Source: Microbacterium sp. W4I20 (GTDB taxonomy: Bacteria > Actinomycetota > Actinomycetes > Actinomycetales > Microbacteriaceae). From it: a stretch of 64,000 nt of DNA. How positions within the stretch are numbered: position 1 is the first letter of the stretch; every line of letters starts with the position of its first letter. The notes beneath the pieces were generated by a model, which saw only the letters and a list, made by a program, of their open reading frames with translations, searched no databases and was not told where the DNA came from. Positions 1 to 11,105 of the stretch are shown here, one piece after another. The stretch spans positions 186,001-250,000 of the forward strand of contig NZ_JAUSYB010000001.1 in the NCBI RefSeq assembly GCF_030816505.1. The letters run 5' to 3'. The translations under genes were made by a program, and so were the position numbers.

Positions 1-1
1 C

Positions 2-181
2 ATCCCCGCCGGATGGGTGATCCAGGTGCTCATCGCCCTGTCCGCCCTCCTCGTGCCCGCCATCCTGCTCGCCGTCCTGGTTTTCGGTGGGATGTGGGCG
101 TATGCGACGATCGTGGGGGCTCGACTGGATGCACGACTTCCCGCGAAGCCCTCGACCGAGACTCAGACAGAGAGTGAATGA
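2..181 (+). CDS. DUF4233 family membrane protein, C-terminal fragment
   Basis: Open frame entering from the left edge and ending at TGA 179-181, so only about 59 C-terminal residues are visible. They contain a hydrophobic stretch rich in Leu, Val and Ala, then a short polar Thr/Glu-rich tail, as expected for the last membrane helix of a small integral membrane protein. It lies directly before ndk with 1 base between stop and ATG. In Microbacteriaceae the gene between folC and ndk is usually a DUF4233 protein, so the family call rests mainly on position. The biochemical role is not known. Confidence 0.6.
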   Translation: MPAGWVIQVLIALSALLVPAILLAVLVFGGMWAYATIVGARLDARLPAKPSTETQTESE

Positions 182-182
182 C

Positions 183-599
183 ATGGCCACCGAAGAGACA
201 CTCGTCCTCGTCAAGCCCGACGGCGTCGCCCGCGGACTCACCGGCGCGATTCTCGCGCGTATCGAAGCGAAGGGTTACGCGCTCGTCGACATCCGCCTCG
301 TGGACCCCGACCGCGACGTGCTCGCCGCCCACTACGCCGAGCACGAGGGAAAGCCGTTCTACGAGCCGCTGCTCGAGTTCATGCTCTCCGGCCCGTCGGT
401 CGCCATCCGACTCGCGGGCAACCGGGTGATCGAGGGCTTCCGCTCGCTCGCCGGCACCACCGACCCGACGACCGCGGCACCCGGCACGATCCGCGGCGAC
501 TTCGGCCGCGACTGGGGCCTCAAGGTGCAGCAGAACCTCGTGCACGGCTCGGACAGCCCCGAGTCGGCTGCGCGCGAACTCGGCATCTGGTTCGACTGA
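183..599 (+). CDS. ndk: Nucleoside diphosphate kinase
   Basis: Cytosolic enzyme of 138 aa that passes the gamma phosphate of ATP to NDPs through a phospho-histidine, balancing (d)NTP pools. The N-terminus ETLVLVKPDGVARG is the family signature. The active-site histidine lies in NLVHGSDSPESA near residue 117, and the length is typical. The ATG at 183 is chosen because the protein then begins MATEETLV; an upstream in-frame extension has no homology-like content. It probably shares a transcript with the preceding DUF4233 gene, and a strong hairpin follows the stop. Confidence 0.97.
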   Translation: MATEETLVLVKPDGVARGLTGAILARIEAKGYALVDIRLVDPDRDVLAAHYAEHEGKPFYEPLLEFMLSGPSVAIRLAGNRVIEGFRSLAGTTDPTTAAPGTIRGDFGRDWGLKVQQNLVHGSDSPESAARELGIWFD

Positions 600-610
600 G
601 ACCACTCGCG

Positions 611-645
611 CGAAAGCCCGCTCCCTCCGTGGGGGCGGGCTTTCG
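611..645. terminator. Bidirectional hairpin between ndk and the VKOR gene
   Basis: Eleven-base perfect stem CGAAAGCCCGC / GCGGGCTTTCG around a 13-base loop, placed between convergent genes. It can end transcripts from both sides. Confidence 0.85.
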
Positions 646-660
646 TCGTCCGGGGGAGAG

Positions 661-1278
661 TCAGAACAGGATGCGGACCATCTCGCCGAGGAAGTCGATA
701 CCGCGCAGCTGGATCAGCAGGATGATGAACGCATACGCGAGGATCGTCGCGAGCGGCACCCAGACCATCGCCTTCTCCGCGGTCGCCCTGGCCTTCTCGT
801 TCCGGGTGAAGGTGCCGTTGCGCGTGAGATGCACCATCGTGGCGAAGAAGGTCGGGATCACCACTGCCCAGGTGACCATGCACCACGGGCAGAGCACGCC
901 GAGGTTGGGTGCGTAGAGACTCTGGCCGATGAGCCAGCAGACGAAGACGAAGGACCCCGTGATCCCGGCGCCGAAGACCGCCCAGAACCACCGGGGGAAC
1001 TGCGCTCCCGCGAGCACGGCCACGCCGACGACGAGGGGCGCCATCCAGCCGGTGAGTCCGAGGAGCGGGTTGGGGAAGCCGAACAGCTCACCCTGCCACG
1101 ACCCCAGGTTGGTGGTGCACTGGACGAACGGGCTCAGATCACAGGCGAGCGCTTCCTTCGGATTCTCCAGAAGGATGAACTTCTCGACCGTGAGTTGGAA
1201 GGCGGCGAACCAGCCGACGACGCTCGCGATGATCAGCCAGACGGCGTAGACGACGGGGCGGGTGCGCTGCTCGCTCAT
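661..1278 (-). CDS. Vitamin K epoxide reductase family membrane protein
   Basis: Integral membrane oxidoreductase of 205 aa with about five hydrophobic helices. Both VKOR cysteine pairs are present: C46 and C54 in ACDLSPFVQC (loop pair) and C130/C133 in CPWC (quinone-side active site). Bacterial VKORs reoxidise a DsbA-like partner and feed electrons to quinone, replacing DsbB. No thioredoxin-fold partner is encoded next to it, so the partner must lie elsewhere. The start is supported by a -10-like GATAAT six bases upstream of the ATG, which implies a leaderless mRNA. It is convergent with ndk. Confidence 0.92.
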   Translation of the reverse strand: MSEQRTRPVVYAVWLIIASVVGWFAAFQLTVEKFILLENPKEALACDLSPFVQCTTNLGSWQGELFGFPNPLLGLTGWMAPLVVGVAVLAGAQFPRWFWAVFGAGITGSFVFVCWLIGQSLYAPNLGVLCPWCMVTWAVVIPTFFATMVHLTRNGTFTRNEKARATAEKAMVWVPLATILAYAFIILLIQLRGIDFLGEMVRILF

Positions 1279-1284
1279 GGGGTG

Positions 1285-1290
1285 ATTATC
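1285..1290 (-). promoter_or_regulatory. -10 box of the VKOR gene (leaderless)
   Basis: GATAAT read on the minus strand, six bases before the ATG at 1278. With this spacing transcription would start at the start codon. Confidence 0.55.
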
Positions 1291-1376
1291 TCAGTGGGAG
1301 CTATGGAAGTCGGGAGAACGGGCCGGTGAAAACGCGGGCTCGACGGCGTGATGCCGTAATCGGGGCGACTTGGTGC

Positions 1377-1382
1377 GATAAT
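1377..1382 (+). promoter_or_regulatory. Candidate -10 box for rne leader transcript
   Basis: GATAAT about 180 bases upstream of the RNase E/G start codon. No good -35 hexamer is visible. It would give a leader of roughly 170 bases containing the two hairpins described below. Confidence 0.4.
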
Positions 1383-1492
1383 GGCCTGTGATGCGATGAC
1401 CGGCGCCGCCGTGACACGCATCGACGCAGACTTCGGGGCCCCATGCCCCACGCGATCAGAGCCATGAGCCGGTCGCACGCCGATTGAGTTCG

Positions 1493-1544
1493 CGGCACCC
1501 GCGGGTGCCGCATGAGATTTCGCGAAGGCACCTGGTGCCTCGCG
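1493..1544 (+). promoter_or_regulatory. Paired GGCACC/GGTGCC hairpins in the rne 5' leader
   Basis: The 18-base perfect palindrome CGGCACCCGCGGGTGCCG (1493-1510) is followed by a second stem, AGGCACC-T-GGTGCCT flanked by CGCG on both sides (1521-1544). The second stem ends only a few bases before the likely ribosome-binding site AGGGAG and the ATG at 1562. Both stems share the arms GGCACC and GGTGCC, so arms can swap partners. This fits a folded leader that affects translation or RNase self-cleavage. Function is inferred. Confidence 0.5.
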
Positions 1545-1561
1545 CAGGGAGCAAGCCAGAG

Positions 1562-4204
1562 ATGGCCGATGAGAACAATGACAACAACATCCCGACCCTC
1601 GACCTCCCGGCTGACGCCGCGGAGCAGCTGACGGAGCCTGACGCTCCTGACGCCGACGTCGTGTCGGAGGCATCCGCCGAGTCTGAGGACGCGGCCGCCG
1701 AGGCTGCGGGGGAAGAGACCGCAGGCGGTTCCGATTCGGACGCCACGGACCTCGCCGAAGCGGAGCTGGCAGCGGATGCCGCGAACAACGCCGCCTCCGC
1801 CCAGGAATCCGATGACGCGCAGAGCGCCGAGCAGACCGACGGCGGTGCAGAGGCGATCGCCGAGGCGCTGATCGCCTCAGATCTCGAGATCGAGTCCGAC
1901 GTGATCTCGACGGATGCTGACGCGCCGGCCGACCAGGAGTCTGCTGCCGACGCCGAGCCCGCTGCCGACACCGAGCCTGCTGCCGAGGCTGAGCCCGCTG
2001 CCGACGCTGAGTCTGCTGCCGAGACGGAGCCCGAGCCGGCCGGCCCCGTGACTGCGGTCTCTCTGGGACTGCTTCCCGAGGTGTTCGTCTCCCAGGTCTC
2101 GACGCAGCTGCACTTCTACGCGCCCGAGGTCGTCCCGCTGCCGGCACGCGCCGAGCGCCCGGAGCGAAACGACCGCAGCGAGCGCATCTTCGACCGGATC
2201 GCCGATCGCGATCAGGATGACCAGGCAGGCCGCCGCGGCCGCCGCCGTCGGGGTGGATCCGAGGGTGACGAGCAGCGCGACGAGCCGCGTCAGCGCCAGC
2301 GCGTCGTCGAGTACATCACCGAGCCGAAGGCCATCAAGGGCTCGACCCGGCTCGAGGCGAAGAAGCAGCGCCGCCGCGACGGCCGCGACGCCGGACGACG
2401 TCGTCCGGTCGTGACCGAGGCGGAGTTCCTGGCGCGTCGCGAGTCGGTCGACCGCAAGATGGTCGTCCGTTCCAAGAACGGCCGCACGCAGATCGGCGTC
2501 CTCGAGGATGGTGTGCTCGTCGAGCACTACGTCGCCCGCAACCAGGACGCCTCGTTGATCGGCAACGTGTACCTCGGCCGCGTGCAGAACGTGCTGCCCA
2601 GCATGGAGGCCGCGTTCGTCGACATCGGTCGAGGCCGCAACGCCGTGCTCTACTCCGGTGAGGTCGACTGGGACGGCGTCGAGACGGGCAACCAGCCGCG
2701 CCGGATCGAGCTCGCGCTCAAGCCCGGCGACCGCGTGCTCGTGCAGGTCACGAAGGATCCGATCGGCCACAAGGGCGCACGCCTCACCAGCCAGATCTCG
2801 CTTCCCGGCCGCTACCTCGTGTACGTGCCCGGCGGTTCGATGAACGGCATCAGCCGCAAGCTGCCGGACAACGAGCGTGCGCGCCTGAAGCGGATCCTCA
2901 AGGAGGTGCTGCCGGAATCGTCCGGCGTCATCGTCCGCACCGCCGCCGAGGGCGCCACGGAAGACCAGCTCACGCGGGACGTGCAGCGGCTCACCGCCCA
3001 GTGGGAGCACATCCGCAAGCAGGTCGACAACCAGCAGGCTCCCGCTCTGCTGCACGCCGAGCCCGATCTTCTCGTCAAGATCGTCCGGGATGTCTTCAAC
3101 GAGGACTTCACCAAGATGCTCATCCAGGGCGAAGAGTCGCAGCAGACGATCCGCGCGTATCTCGAGAGCGTCGCCCCCGACCTCCTCGAGCGGACCGAGC
3201 CGTACGAGGACGAGACCGACCCCTTCGACGCGTTCCGCATCACCGAGCAGATCGAGAAGGCGCTGGACCGCAAGGTGTGGCTGCCCTCCGGCGGTTCGCT
3301 CGTGATCGACCGCACCGAGGCGATGACGGTCGTCGATGTCAACACCGGCAAGTTCGTCGGCTCGGGGGGAAACCTCGAGGAGACGGTCACCAAGAACAAC
3401 CTCGAGGCGGCGGAGGAGATCGTCCGTCAGCTGCGCCTGCGCGACATCGGCGGCATCATCGTCGTCGACTTCATCGACATGGTGCTCGAGTCGAACCGCG
3501 ACCTCGTTCTGCGCCGGCTGATCGAATGCCTGAGCCGCGACCGCACGAAGCACCAGGTCGCCGAGGTCACCTCACTCGGCCTCGTGCAGATGACGCGTAA
3601 GAAGCTGGGCCTCGGCCTGCTGGAGACCTTCAGCGAGAACTGCGAGGTGTGCGCCGGCCGCGGTGTCATCGTGCACCACGATCCGGTCGTCAAGCACCGC
3701 TCCAACGGCAGCAGCAGCGGCGACCGCAATGGCGACCGCAACGGCAACGGCAACGGCCAGAGCAACCGCCGCCAGCGCGGCGGTGGCAACGGCCCGAGTC
3801 AGAGCGCCCCGCCGGCGCCCAACGTGACCCACAGCATCCCCGAGGGAGCGAAGTCAGCGCTCGCGCAGATCGCCGCCTCCACGCTCGCACCGAGCCTCGA
3901 GCCCGTCGAGATCGCGGCGGATGCCGGTTCGGCCGAGGCCGTCCAGTCCCCGGCACCCGAGCGGGCAGAAGCACCTGAGCGCGCGAAGAAGCCGCGGAAG
4001 AAGCGCAGCTCCGACCGCAAGGGACCGAGGTCGCCTGCCGAAGCGCTGCTCGATTCCGTGCTCGACGCTCTGCCGGAACCCAAGGCTCCCGGTCAGGGAC
4101 GCGGTCGCCGCCGGGTCTCCACTGCGGCGCTCACGGGCACCCCGATCTCGGTCACCAACGACTCGTCAACGGCGCCGGTCGCGTCCGCGGACACGGAGTC
4201 CTGA
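1562..4204 (+). CDS. rne: Rne/Rng family ribonuclease E/G
   Basis: Endoribonuclease of 880 aa acting in mRNA decay and rRNA processing. Residues 1 to about 200 are acidic, Ala/Glu/Asp-rich and probably disordered; a basic Arg-rich stretch follows. The S1 domain runs from about 300 to 375 (GNVYLGRVQNVLPSMEAAF). The catalytic metal aspartates lie in VVDVNTG (near 593) and VVDFIDM (near 636), and the zinc-link motif CEVCAGRG is near 694. The C-terminal tail is rich in Asn, Gly, Arg and Gln, then basic, as in actinobacterial RNase E. The start ATG at 1562 follows AGGGAG; a longer frame from 1484 would overlap the leader hairpins. Confidence 0.95.
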   Translation: MADENNDNNIPTLDLPADAAEQLTEPDAPDADVVSEASAESEDAAAEAAGEETAGGSDSDATDLAEAELAADAANNAASAQESDDAQSAEQTDGGAEAIAEALIASDLEIESDVISTDADAPADQESAADAEPAADTEPAAEAEPAADAESAAETEPEPAGPVTAVSLGLLPEVFVSQVSTQLHFYAPEVVPLPARAERPERNDRSERIFDRIADRDQDDQAGRRGRRRRGGSEGDEQRDEPRQRQRVVEYITEPKAIKGSTRLEAKKQRRRDGRDAGRRRPVVTEAEFLARRESVDRKMVVRSKNGRTQIGVLEDGVLVEHYVARNQDASLIGNVYLGRVQNVLPSMEAAFVDIGRGRNAVLYSGEVDWDGVETGNQPRRIELALKPGDRVLVQVTKDPIGHKGARLTSQISLPGRYLVYVPGGSMNGISRKLPDNERARLKRILKEVLPESSGVIVRTAAEGATEDQLTRDVQRLTAQWEHIRKQVDNQQAPALLHAEPDLLVKIVRDVFNEDFTKMLIQGEESQQTIRAYLESVAPDLLERTEPYEDETDPFDAFRITEQIEKALDRKVWLPSGGSLVIDRTEAMTVVDVNTGKFVGSGGNLEETVTKNNLEAAEEIVRQLRLRDIGGIIVVDFIDMVLESNRDLVLRRLIECLSRDRTKHQVAEVTSLGLVQMTRKKLGLGLLETFSENCEVCAGRGVIVHHDPVVKHRSNGSSSGDRNGDRNGNGNGQSNRRQRGGGNGPSQSAPPAPNVTHSIPEGAKSALAQIAASTLAPSLEPVEIAADAGSAEAVQSPAPERAEAPERAKKPRKKRSSDRKGPRSPAEALLDSVLDALPEPKAPGQGRGRRRVSTAALTGTPISVTNDSSTAPVASADTES

Positions 4205-4435
4205 GGCGATCAGTCGTCGTACCAGTTCCTTGCCGCCGACGTGCTCAGCGCCGGCGGCGAGGAGCCGGGGGATGAGGTCGGCCGGCACGTCGTAGTGGTC
4301 GAGATCGAACGCGCGAGCGGGAACATCGTGGGCCTTCGCGAAGGCGTGCAGCTCGTCGAGATCGGTATCGCTGACCAGGTGCGCCCACAGTCTCCCGTGG
4401 GCAGGCCAGATCGGGTCGTCGACGAGAACGGTCAT
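4166..4435 (-). CDS. DUF4031 domain-containing protein
   Basis: Small protein of 89 aa, starting MTVLVDDPIWPAHGRLWAHL, which is the typical DUF4031 opening (VDDP.WP..GR.W.HLVSD). It also carries the usual AFDLDHYDVP segment. The function of the family is unknown. It is convergent with rne and its last 39 bases overlap the rne 3' end, so the two transcripts are complementary there. The ATG has a TAGGCT -10 box six bases upstream, indicating leaderless expression. Confidence 0.85.
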   Translation of the reverse strand: MTVLVDDPIWPAHGRLWAHLVSDTDLDELHAFAKAHDVPARAFDLDHYDVPADLIPRLLAAGAEHVGGKELVRRLIASGLRVRGRDRRR

Positions 4436-4441
4436 CCTGTC

Positions 4442-4447
4442 AGCCTA
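4442..4447 (-). promoter_or_regulatory. -10 box of the DUF4031 gene (leaderless)
   Basis: TAGGCT on the minus strand, six bases before ATG 4435. Confidence 0.55.
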
Positions 4448-4473
4448 CGACCGGACACACCGGCGGAGCCGCT

Positions 4474-4502
4474 TTGCGACCTCGTCCGACATCCGGTAAA
4501 GT
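4474..4502 (+). promoter_or_regulatory. Promoter of rplU-rpmA operon
   Basis: TTGCGA (4474-4479), 17-base spacer, TAAAGT (4497-4502): the best sigma-70-type promoter in the window. Transcription would begin near 4509, leaving a leader of about 138 bases before rplU that may carry the autoregulatory structure common for ribosomal-protein operons. Confidence 0.7.
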
Positions 4503-4646
4503 AGTCCCTTGGTGCGTATGCCGCCCCGTCCTCGTCGGTCGGAGCGGAGAGCCTTGCAATTGCACCCGTCGTCCGCGACGTATGCAAGCAACAGTCTTCC
4601 CGTGAGATTCCTGAGCCGACGTGCTCCCCAACGAAACAGGTATGAA

Positions 4647-4955
4647 GTGGTTTACGCAGTAGTGCGCGCCGGTGGCCGGCAGGAGAAGGTCGAGGTCGGC
4701 ACCATCGTTCAGCTCGACCGTGTCAAGGCTGCCCAGGGCGAGAAGATCGAGCTGGCCGCCGTGCTGCTCGTCGACGGCGCCACGGTGACCACCGACGCTG
4801 ACTCGCTCGCGAAGGTCAAGGTCACGGCTGAGGTCATCGGCAACCTCCGCGGCCCGAAGATCATCATCCAGAAGTACAAGAACAAGACCGGCTACAAGAA
4901 GCGCCAGGGGCACCGTCAGGAGCTCACGCGCGTCAAGATCACCGGCATCAAGTAA
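4647..4955 (+). CDS. rplU: 50S ribosomal protein L21
   Basis: Large-subunit protein of 102 aa that binds 23S rRNA. Translation from GTG 4647 gives [18 protein letters not shown], the canonical L21 N-terminus, and the C-terminal part has the expected basic KKRQGHRQ segment. An in-frame extension to 4509 exists but would place the protein start at the promoter's transcription start and has no L21 character. A short AGG lies seven bases before the GTG. It is followed by rpmA after 19 bases, the standard bacterial pair. Confidence 0.96.
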   Translation: MVYAVVRAGGRQEKVEVGTIVQLDRVKAAQGEKIELAAVLLVDGATVTTDADSLAKVKVTAEVIGNLRGPKIIIQKYKNKTGYKKRQGHRQELTRVKITGIK

Positions 4956-4974
4956 AGACCGAGGAGACCAGGAC

Positions 4975-5232
4975 ATGGCACATAAAAAGGGCGCAAGCTC
5001 CACCCGTAACGGTCGTGACTCCAACGCTCAGCGACTTGGCGTCAAGCGCTTCGGCGGTCAGCAGGTCCTCGCCGGCGAGATCATCGTCCGCCAGCGCGGC
5101 ACGCACTTCCACCCCGGTGTGAACGTCGGCCGTGGTGGCGACGACACGCTGTTCGCTCTGGCCGCCGGTGCGGTCCAGTTCGGCGCGAAGGGCGGCCGCA
5201 AGGTCGTCAACATCGTCGCCGCTGCTGAGTGA
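4975..5232 (+). CDS. rpmA: 50S ribosomal protein L27
   Basis: Protein of 85 aa near the peptidyl transferase centre. It begins [16 protein letters not shown], so it has the mature short N-terminus (no Firmicutes-type cleaved extension). The [20 protein letters not shown] block is the family signature. It sits 19 bases after rplU, with GAGGAGACCAGG as ribosome-binding region. A GC-rich terminator hairpin follows. Confidence 0.98.
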   Translation: MAHKKGASSTRNGRDSNAQRLGVKRFGGQQVLAGEIIVRQRGTHFHPGVNVGRGGDDTLFALAAGAVQFGAKGGRKVVNIVAAAE

Positions 5233-5249
5233 TCACAGCACGACATTAG

Positions 5250-7633
<2,384 letters not shown>

Positions 7634-7642
7634 ACTGGGCGG

Positions 7643-8896
7643 ATGACCGACCAGACCCCGCAGGTGCGCTTGGTGCGCGCCAAAGAGGCGTCTCGCGCCA
7701 TTGCCGCGCTCACCAGTGACGACAAGGCGCACGCGCTCGAAGCGATCGCCGTCGCTCTCGAGCAGGATGCCGCCCGCATCATCGAGGCGAACGGTCGCGA
7801 CATCGCGCGCTGCCGTGAGGACGGCATCGGTGAATCGCTGATCGACCGGCTGCGGCTCGACGAGAAGCGGGTCGCCGCACTCGCCTCCGCCGTGCGGCAG
7901 GTCGCAGCGCTCCCTGACCCTGTCGGCCGGGTCGTCGGCGGGCACCGCATGCCGAACGGCGTGTCCCTCGAGCAGGTGCGAGTACCCTTCGGCGTGGTCG
8001 GCGCGATCTACGAGGCTCGCCCCAACGTCACGGTCGACATCGCCGCATTGGCGCTGCGGTCCGGCAACGCGGTCGTCCTCCGGGGCGGCAGCGCCGCACG
8101 CGATTCCAACACCGTGCTGGTCGAGATCATGCGCCGGGCACTCGAAGGCGCGGGCGTCACGCCCGAGGCGGTCCAGACGGTCGACGACTTCGGCCGCGAG
8201 GGCGCCAAGGCGCTCATGCACGGACGCGGATTCATCGACGTGCTCGTGCCGCGGGGGAGTGCCGGCCTGATCGAGACGGTCGTCACCGAATCCACCGTGC
8301 CCGTGATCGAGACCGGCGCGGGCAACGTCCACATCCTGCTCGACGAGACCGCCCCCGACGACTGGGCCCGCGACATCGTGGTGAACGCCAAGGTGCAGCG
8401 GCCGAGCGTGTGCAACGCCGTCGAGACCGTCCTGGTGCACCGTCAGGCCGCGCCGCGGCTCATCCCGCTCGTGGCGAGCGCCCTGCAGAGCGAGGGCGTG
8501 GCGATCCACGGCGACGACATCGTGGCCGGTCTCGTGACCCAGGTGATCCCCGCGACCGAGGAGGACTGGGAGACGGAGTACCTCAGCCTCGACATCGCGA
8601 TGAAGGTCGTCGATTCGCTCGATGAGGCGCTCGACCATATCCGGCGTTACAGCACCGGTCACACCGAGTCGATCATCACGACCGATTCGCGCAACGCCGA
8701 GCGCTTCCTCGCGGAGGTCGACTCCGCCGTGGTCATGGTGAACACCTCGACCCGATTCACCGACGGCGGCGAGTTCGGATTCGGCGCGGAGGTCGGCATC
8801 TCGACGCAGAAGCTGCACGCCCGGGGCCCGATGGGACTCTCGGAGCTGACCAGCACGAAGTGGCTCGCGCGCGGGTCGGGGCAGACGCGCGGCTGA
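7643..8896 (+). CDS. proA: Gamma-glutamyl phosphate reductase
   Basis: NADPH-dependent reductase of 417 aa, second step of proline synthesis, forming glutamate semialdehyde. It has the aldehyde-dehydrogenase-like fold: VPFGVVGAIYEARPNVTVD near 115, RGGSAARDSN near 150, and the catalytic cysteine in KVQRPSVCNAVETVLVH near 258. The C-terminus has FTDGGEFGFGAEVGIST. Length is typical. It follows proB by 9 bases, and a leaderless promoter may also drive it. Confidence 0.97.
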   Translation: MTDQTPQVRLVRAKEASRAIAALTSDDKAHALEAIAVALEQDAARIIEANGRDIARCREDGIGESLIDRLRLDEKRVAALASAVRQVAALPDPVGRVVGGHRMPNGVSLEQVRVPFGVVGAIYEARPNVTVDIAALALRSGNAVVLRGGSAARDSNTVLVEIMRRALEGAGVTPEAVQTVDDFGREGAKALMHGRGFIDVLVPRGSAGLIETVVTESTVPVIETGAGNVHILLDETAPDDWARDIVVNAKVQRPSVCNAVETVLVHRQAAPRLIPLVASALQSEGVAIHGDDIVAGLVTQVIPATEEDWETEYLSLDIAMKVVDSLDEALDHIRRYSTGHTESIITTDSRNAERFLAEVDSAVVMVNTSTRFTDGGEFGFGAEVGISTQKLHARGPMGLSELTSTKWLARGSGQTRG

Positions 8897-8900
8897 GGGC

Positions 8901-8906
8901 TAGACT
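8901..8906 (+). promoter_or_regulatory. -10 box upstream of the small membrane protein gene
   Basis: TAGACT 58 bases before ATG 8964. This gene has a normal leader with GGAGTCAGG just before the start. Confidence 0.4.
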
Positions 8907-8963
8907 GGGGGACGCTGTACCGCGCAGGATCCCGAAACAGCACCGCCACGAAACGGAGTCAGG

Positions 8964-9188
8964 ATGAACCTCGTCGCACAGATCGCGATGGCCGCCGCCG
9001 AAACCGAGCACCACGGCAACGTCCAGCTGGAGACGCTGATCTTCGGTGTCATCGCGATCATCGTCTTCGCGTTCCTGGCTCTCGTCACCCTGTCGTACAA
9101 GAACGTCGCCAACCGTCACTCGGCGAAGGCGGACGCCTGGGCGGCGCGGCACGGCAAGGACGGCCACGAGGCAGGACACGGCCACTGA
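8964..9188 (+). CDS. Small single-pass membrane protein, conserved position before nadD
   Basis: A 74-aa protein not assigned to a named family. It has a short His/Glu-rich N-terminus (ETEHHGN), one strongly hydrophobic helix at about residues 25-44, and a polar C-terminus rich in Lys, His and Gly ([11 protein letters not shown]). Charge pattern suggests the C-terminus is cytosolic. It has a good ribosome-binding site (GGAGTCAGG) and normal codon use, so it is probably expressed. It lies between proA and nadD. Histidines at both ends could bind metal, but that is speculation. Confidence 0.75.
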   Translation: MNLVAQIAMAAAETEHHGNVQLETLIFGVIAIIVFAFLALVTLSYKNVANRHSAKADAWAARHGKDGHEAGHGH

Positions 9189-9210
9189 GCCCCATGGATA
9201 TCGCGCCCTC

Positions 9211-9816
9211 ATGAACACTGCTGCGACCACGCGCGCGCCGCGCATCGGCGTGATGGGCGGAACGTTCGACCCCATCCATCACGGCCACCTGGTCGCAGCG
9301 AGCGAGGTGGCGCACTCCTTCGACCTGGACGAGGTGGTCTTCGTCCCCACCGGTCACCCGTGGCAGAAGTCCGACGTCACGCCCAGCGAGCACCGCTACC
9401 TGATGACAGTGGTCGCCACCGCCTCCAACCCGCAGTTCACGGTCAGCCGCGTCGACATCAACCGTGAGGGCCCGACCTACACGATCGACACTCTCCGTGA
9501 TCTGAAGACCGAGCGGCCGGATGCGGAGCTGTTCTTCATCACCGGAGCGGATGCCGTAGCGCAAATTCTCAGTTGGAGGGACCATGATGAGTTGTGGGAG
9601 TTGGCCCACTTCGTCGCGGTCTCTCGCCCAGGACACGTTCTGAGCACCGATGGCCTCCCGAGCGACAATGTCAGCCAGCTGGAGGTGCCGGCGCTGTCGA
9701 TCTCGTCGACCGTGTGCCGTGAACGCGTTCGCGACGATCAGCCGGTCTGGTACCTCGTTCCCGACGGCGTCGTCCAGTACATCGCGAAGCATCATCTGTA
9801 TCGGAGCAAGGCATGA
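9211..9816 (+). CDS. nadD: Nicotinate-nucleotide adenylyltransferase
   Basis: Transfers AMP from ATP to nicotinate mononucleotide in NAD synthesis. It has 201 aa from ATG 9211, giving [16 protein letters not shown] near the N-terminus, the nucleotidyltransferase GxFDPxHxGH motif. The second motif is [10 protein letters not shown] near residue 170 (usually ISSTxIR). A longer in-frame start at 9046 would overlap the preceding gene. Its last four bases overlap the next ATG, so the next protein is coupled to it. Confidence 0.95.
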   Translation: MNTAATTRAPRIGVMGGTFDPIHHGHLVAASEVAHSFDLDEVVFVPTGHPWQKSDVTPSEHRYLMTVVATASNPQFTVSRVDINREGPTYTIDTLRDLKTERPDAELFFITGADAVAQILSWRDHDELWELAHFVAVSRPGHVLSTDGLPSDNVSQLEVPALSISSTVCRERVRDDQPVWYLVPDGVVQYIAKHHLYRSKA

Positions 9817-11105
9817 GTACATCGGATCAGAACGAGCACGGTCCGCTGACGCGCAAGCAGCTGCGTGAGATCCGACTGACGGGTTCCACGCCCGTGATCA
9901 CGCCGGAAGACGCCGCAGCCGCCGCCGCAGCGCCACCCGTACCCCCGGCGCCTCCCGTGCCCCCGGCACCTCCCGTGCCGAGCGCCGCCGAGCCGATCGA
10001 CCCGGGTCCCGCGACGACCGCCGATGACGCCGCTGACTCCCACGGCCCGCTGACTCGCCGTCAGGTCCGCGAGCAGGAGCGAGCCAGGACCGGCTCGGTC
10101 GCGGTCACCGGAGCCGATGGTGCGGATGCTGAGGCAGAGACTTCCGCTGCTGACGCAGGCGCAGAGGTAGAGGCAGACGAGCCCGCCGCGCTGGTCGCCG
10201 AGCTCGTCGAAGAACCTCAGGTCGAAGAGCAGGCCGAAGAGCAGGCCGAAGAGTCTGAGCCCGTCGAACAGCCCGAGCCGGTAGCGAGCTCCGACGAGCC
10301 GGCCCCGGCCATCGTCTCGGGCGTCCCTGATTTCGCACGCCCCACTCCGACCGACACCGCGGGAGACGACGACGACCTCGACGATGAGATCGTCATCGAA
10401 CCTCTCAGCGCTTCGGGTTCGGCACCGGTCGATGATGCTCCGGTGGTCGTTGCCGACGAGTCCGCCGAGCGGACGGAGCGGGACGACGTCGCCGCTGTCC
10501 TGGGGCTGCCCGGCGAGAGTGAGTCTTCTGCCGCCGAGACCGACGATGTCCTGGCTGACGTCGACGACTCCGACGACACCGACGAGGTCGAAGACGCCCG
10601 TCCGACCGTCAACTCCGCGTTCGGCGAGGGCGTCCTGACGGACGCGCCCGAGGTGCACACTCCGTTCCGTCCGTCGTTCGACGAGCTGCTCACGGTCGGA
10701 GACTCCACCGGGTCGCAGCATTCCGCGCCGAATGCTCTGATCTTCACGCCGTCACCCGGCGACGGATCCCTCTCGGGTCCCGTCGCCTCCACCGGTGAGA
10801 TCCTGGTCACGGGTTCCTACGAGCTGCCCCAGGGCATGGGCTCGCAGGGTCACGCCCACGGCACCACCGATGGCAAAGACATCGATGCCGTCCTTATCGA
10901 CGGAGAGCTGCCCCCGGCATCCTCTCCGACGCCGATCGCCGCCAGCGCAGCGGTCAGCACCATCAAGCCCGCCGGCGAAGTCATCCGCCCGCCGGCGCCC
11001 GAGAAGGGCAGCAGGCTCACCCTCGTCCTCACCATCATCGTCGGGGGTCTGGCTCTCGCTCTGGCGGTCGCTCTGGTCGTCGCCATATCTACGAATGTGT
11101 TCTGA
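9813..11105 (+). CDS. Acidic, disordered protein with GPLTR repeats and C-terminal TM helix
   Basis: A 430-aa protein of no recognised domain. It starts by overlapping nadD (ATGA). A motif [11 protein letters not shown] at about residue 9 recurs as [11 protein letters not shown] near 76. Between and after them is Pro/Ala-rich, then very acidic Ala/Glu/Asp sequence. A single hydrophobic helix lies at about 405-428, two residues from the C-terminus, so nearly all of the chain should be cytosolic (tail-anchored). Position between nadD and rsfS is typical of Microbacteriaceae. The function is unknown; it may act as a membrane-tethered scaffold. Confidence 0.8.
   Translation: MSTSDQNEHGPLTRKQLREIRLTGSTPVITPEDAAAAAAAPPVPPAPPVPPAPPVPSAAEPIDPGPATTADDAADSHGPLTRRQVREQERARTGSVAVTGADGADAEAETSAADAGAEVEADEPAALVAELVEEPQVEEQAEEQAEESEPVEQPEPVASSDEPAPAIVSGVPDFARPTPTDTAGDDDDLDDEIVIEPLSASGSAPVDDAPVVVADESAERTERDDVAAVLGLPGESESSAAETDDVLADVDDSDDTDEVEDARPTVNSAFGEGVLTDAPEVHTPFRPSFDELLTVGDSTGSQHSAPNALIFTPSPGDGSLSGPVASTGEILVTGSYELPQGMGSQGHAHGTTDGKDIDAVLIDGELPPASSPTPIAASAAVSTIKPAGEVIRPPAPEKGSRLTLVLTIIVGGLALALAVALVVAISTNVF

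Noticed and set aside
1877..3553. Long minus-strand open frame opposite rne
   Set aside because: High-GC mirror frame; His/Leu/Arg/Asp-rich with no domain, and it lies wholly opposite a clear RNase E/G gene.
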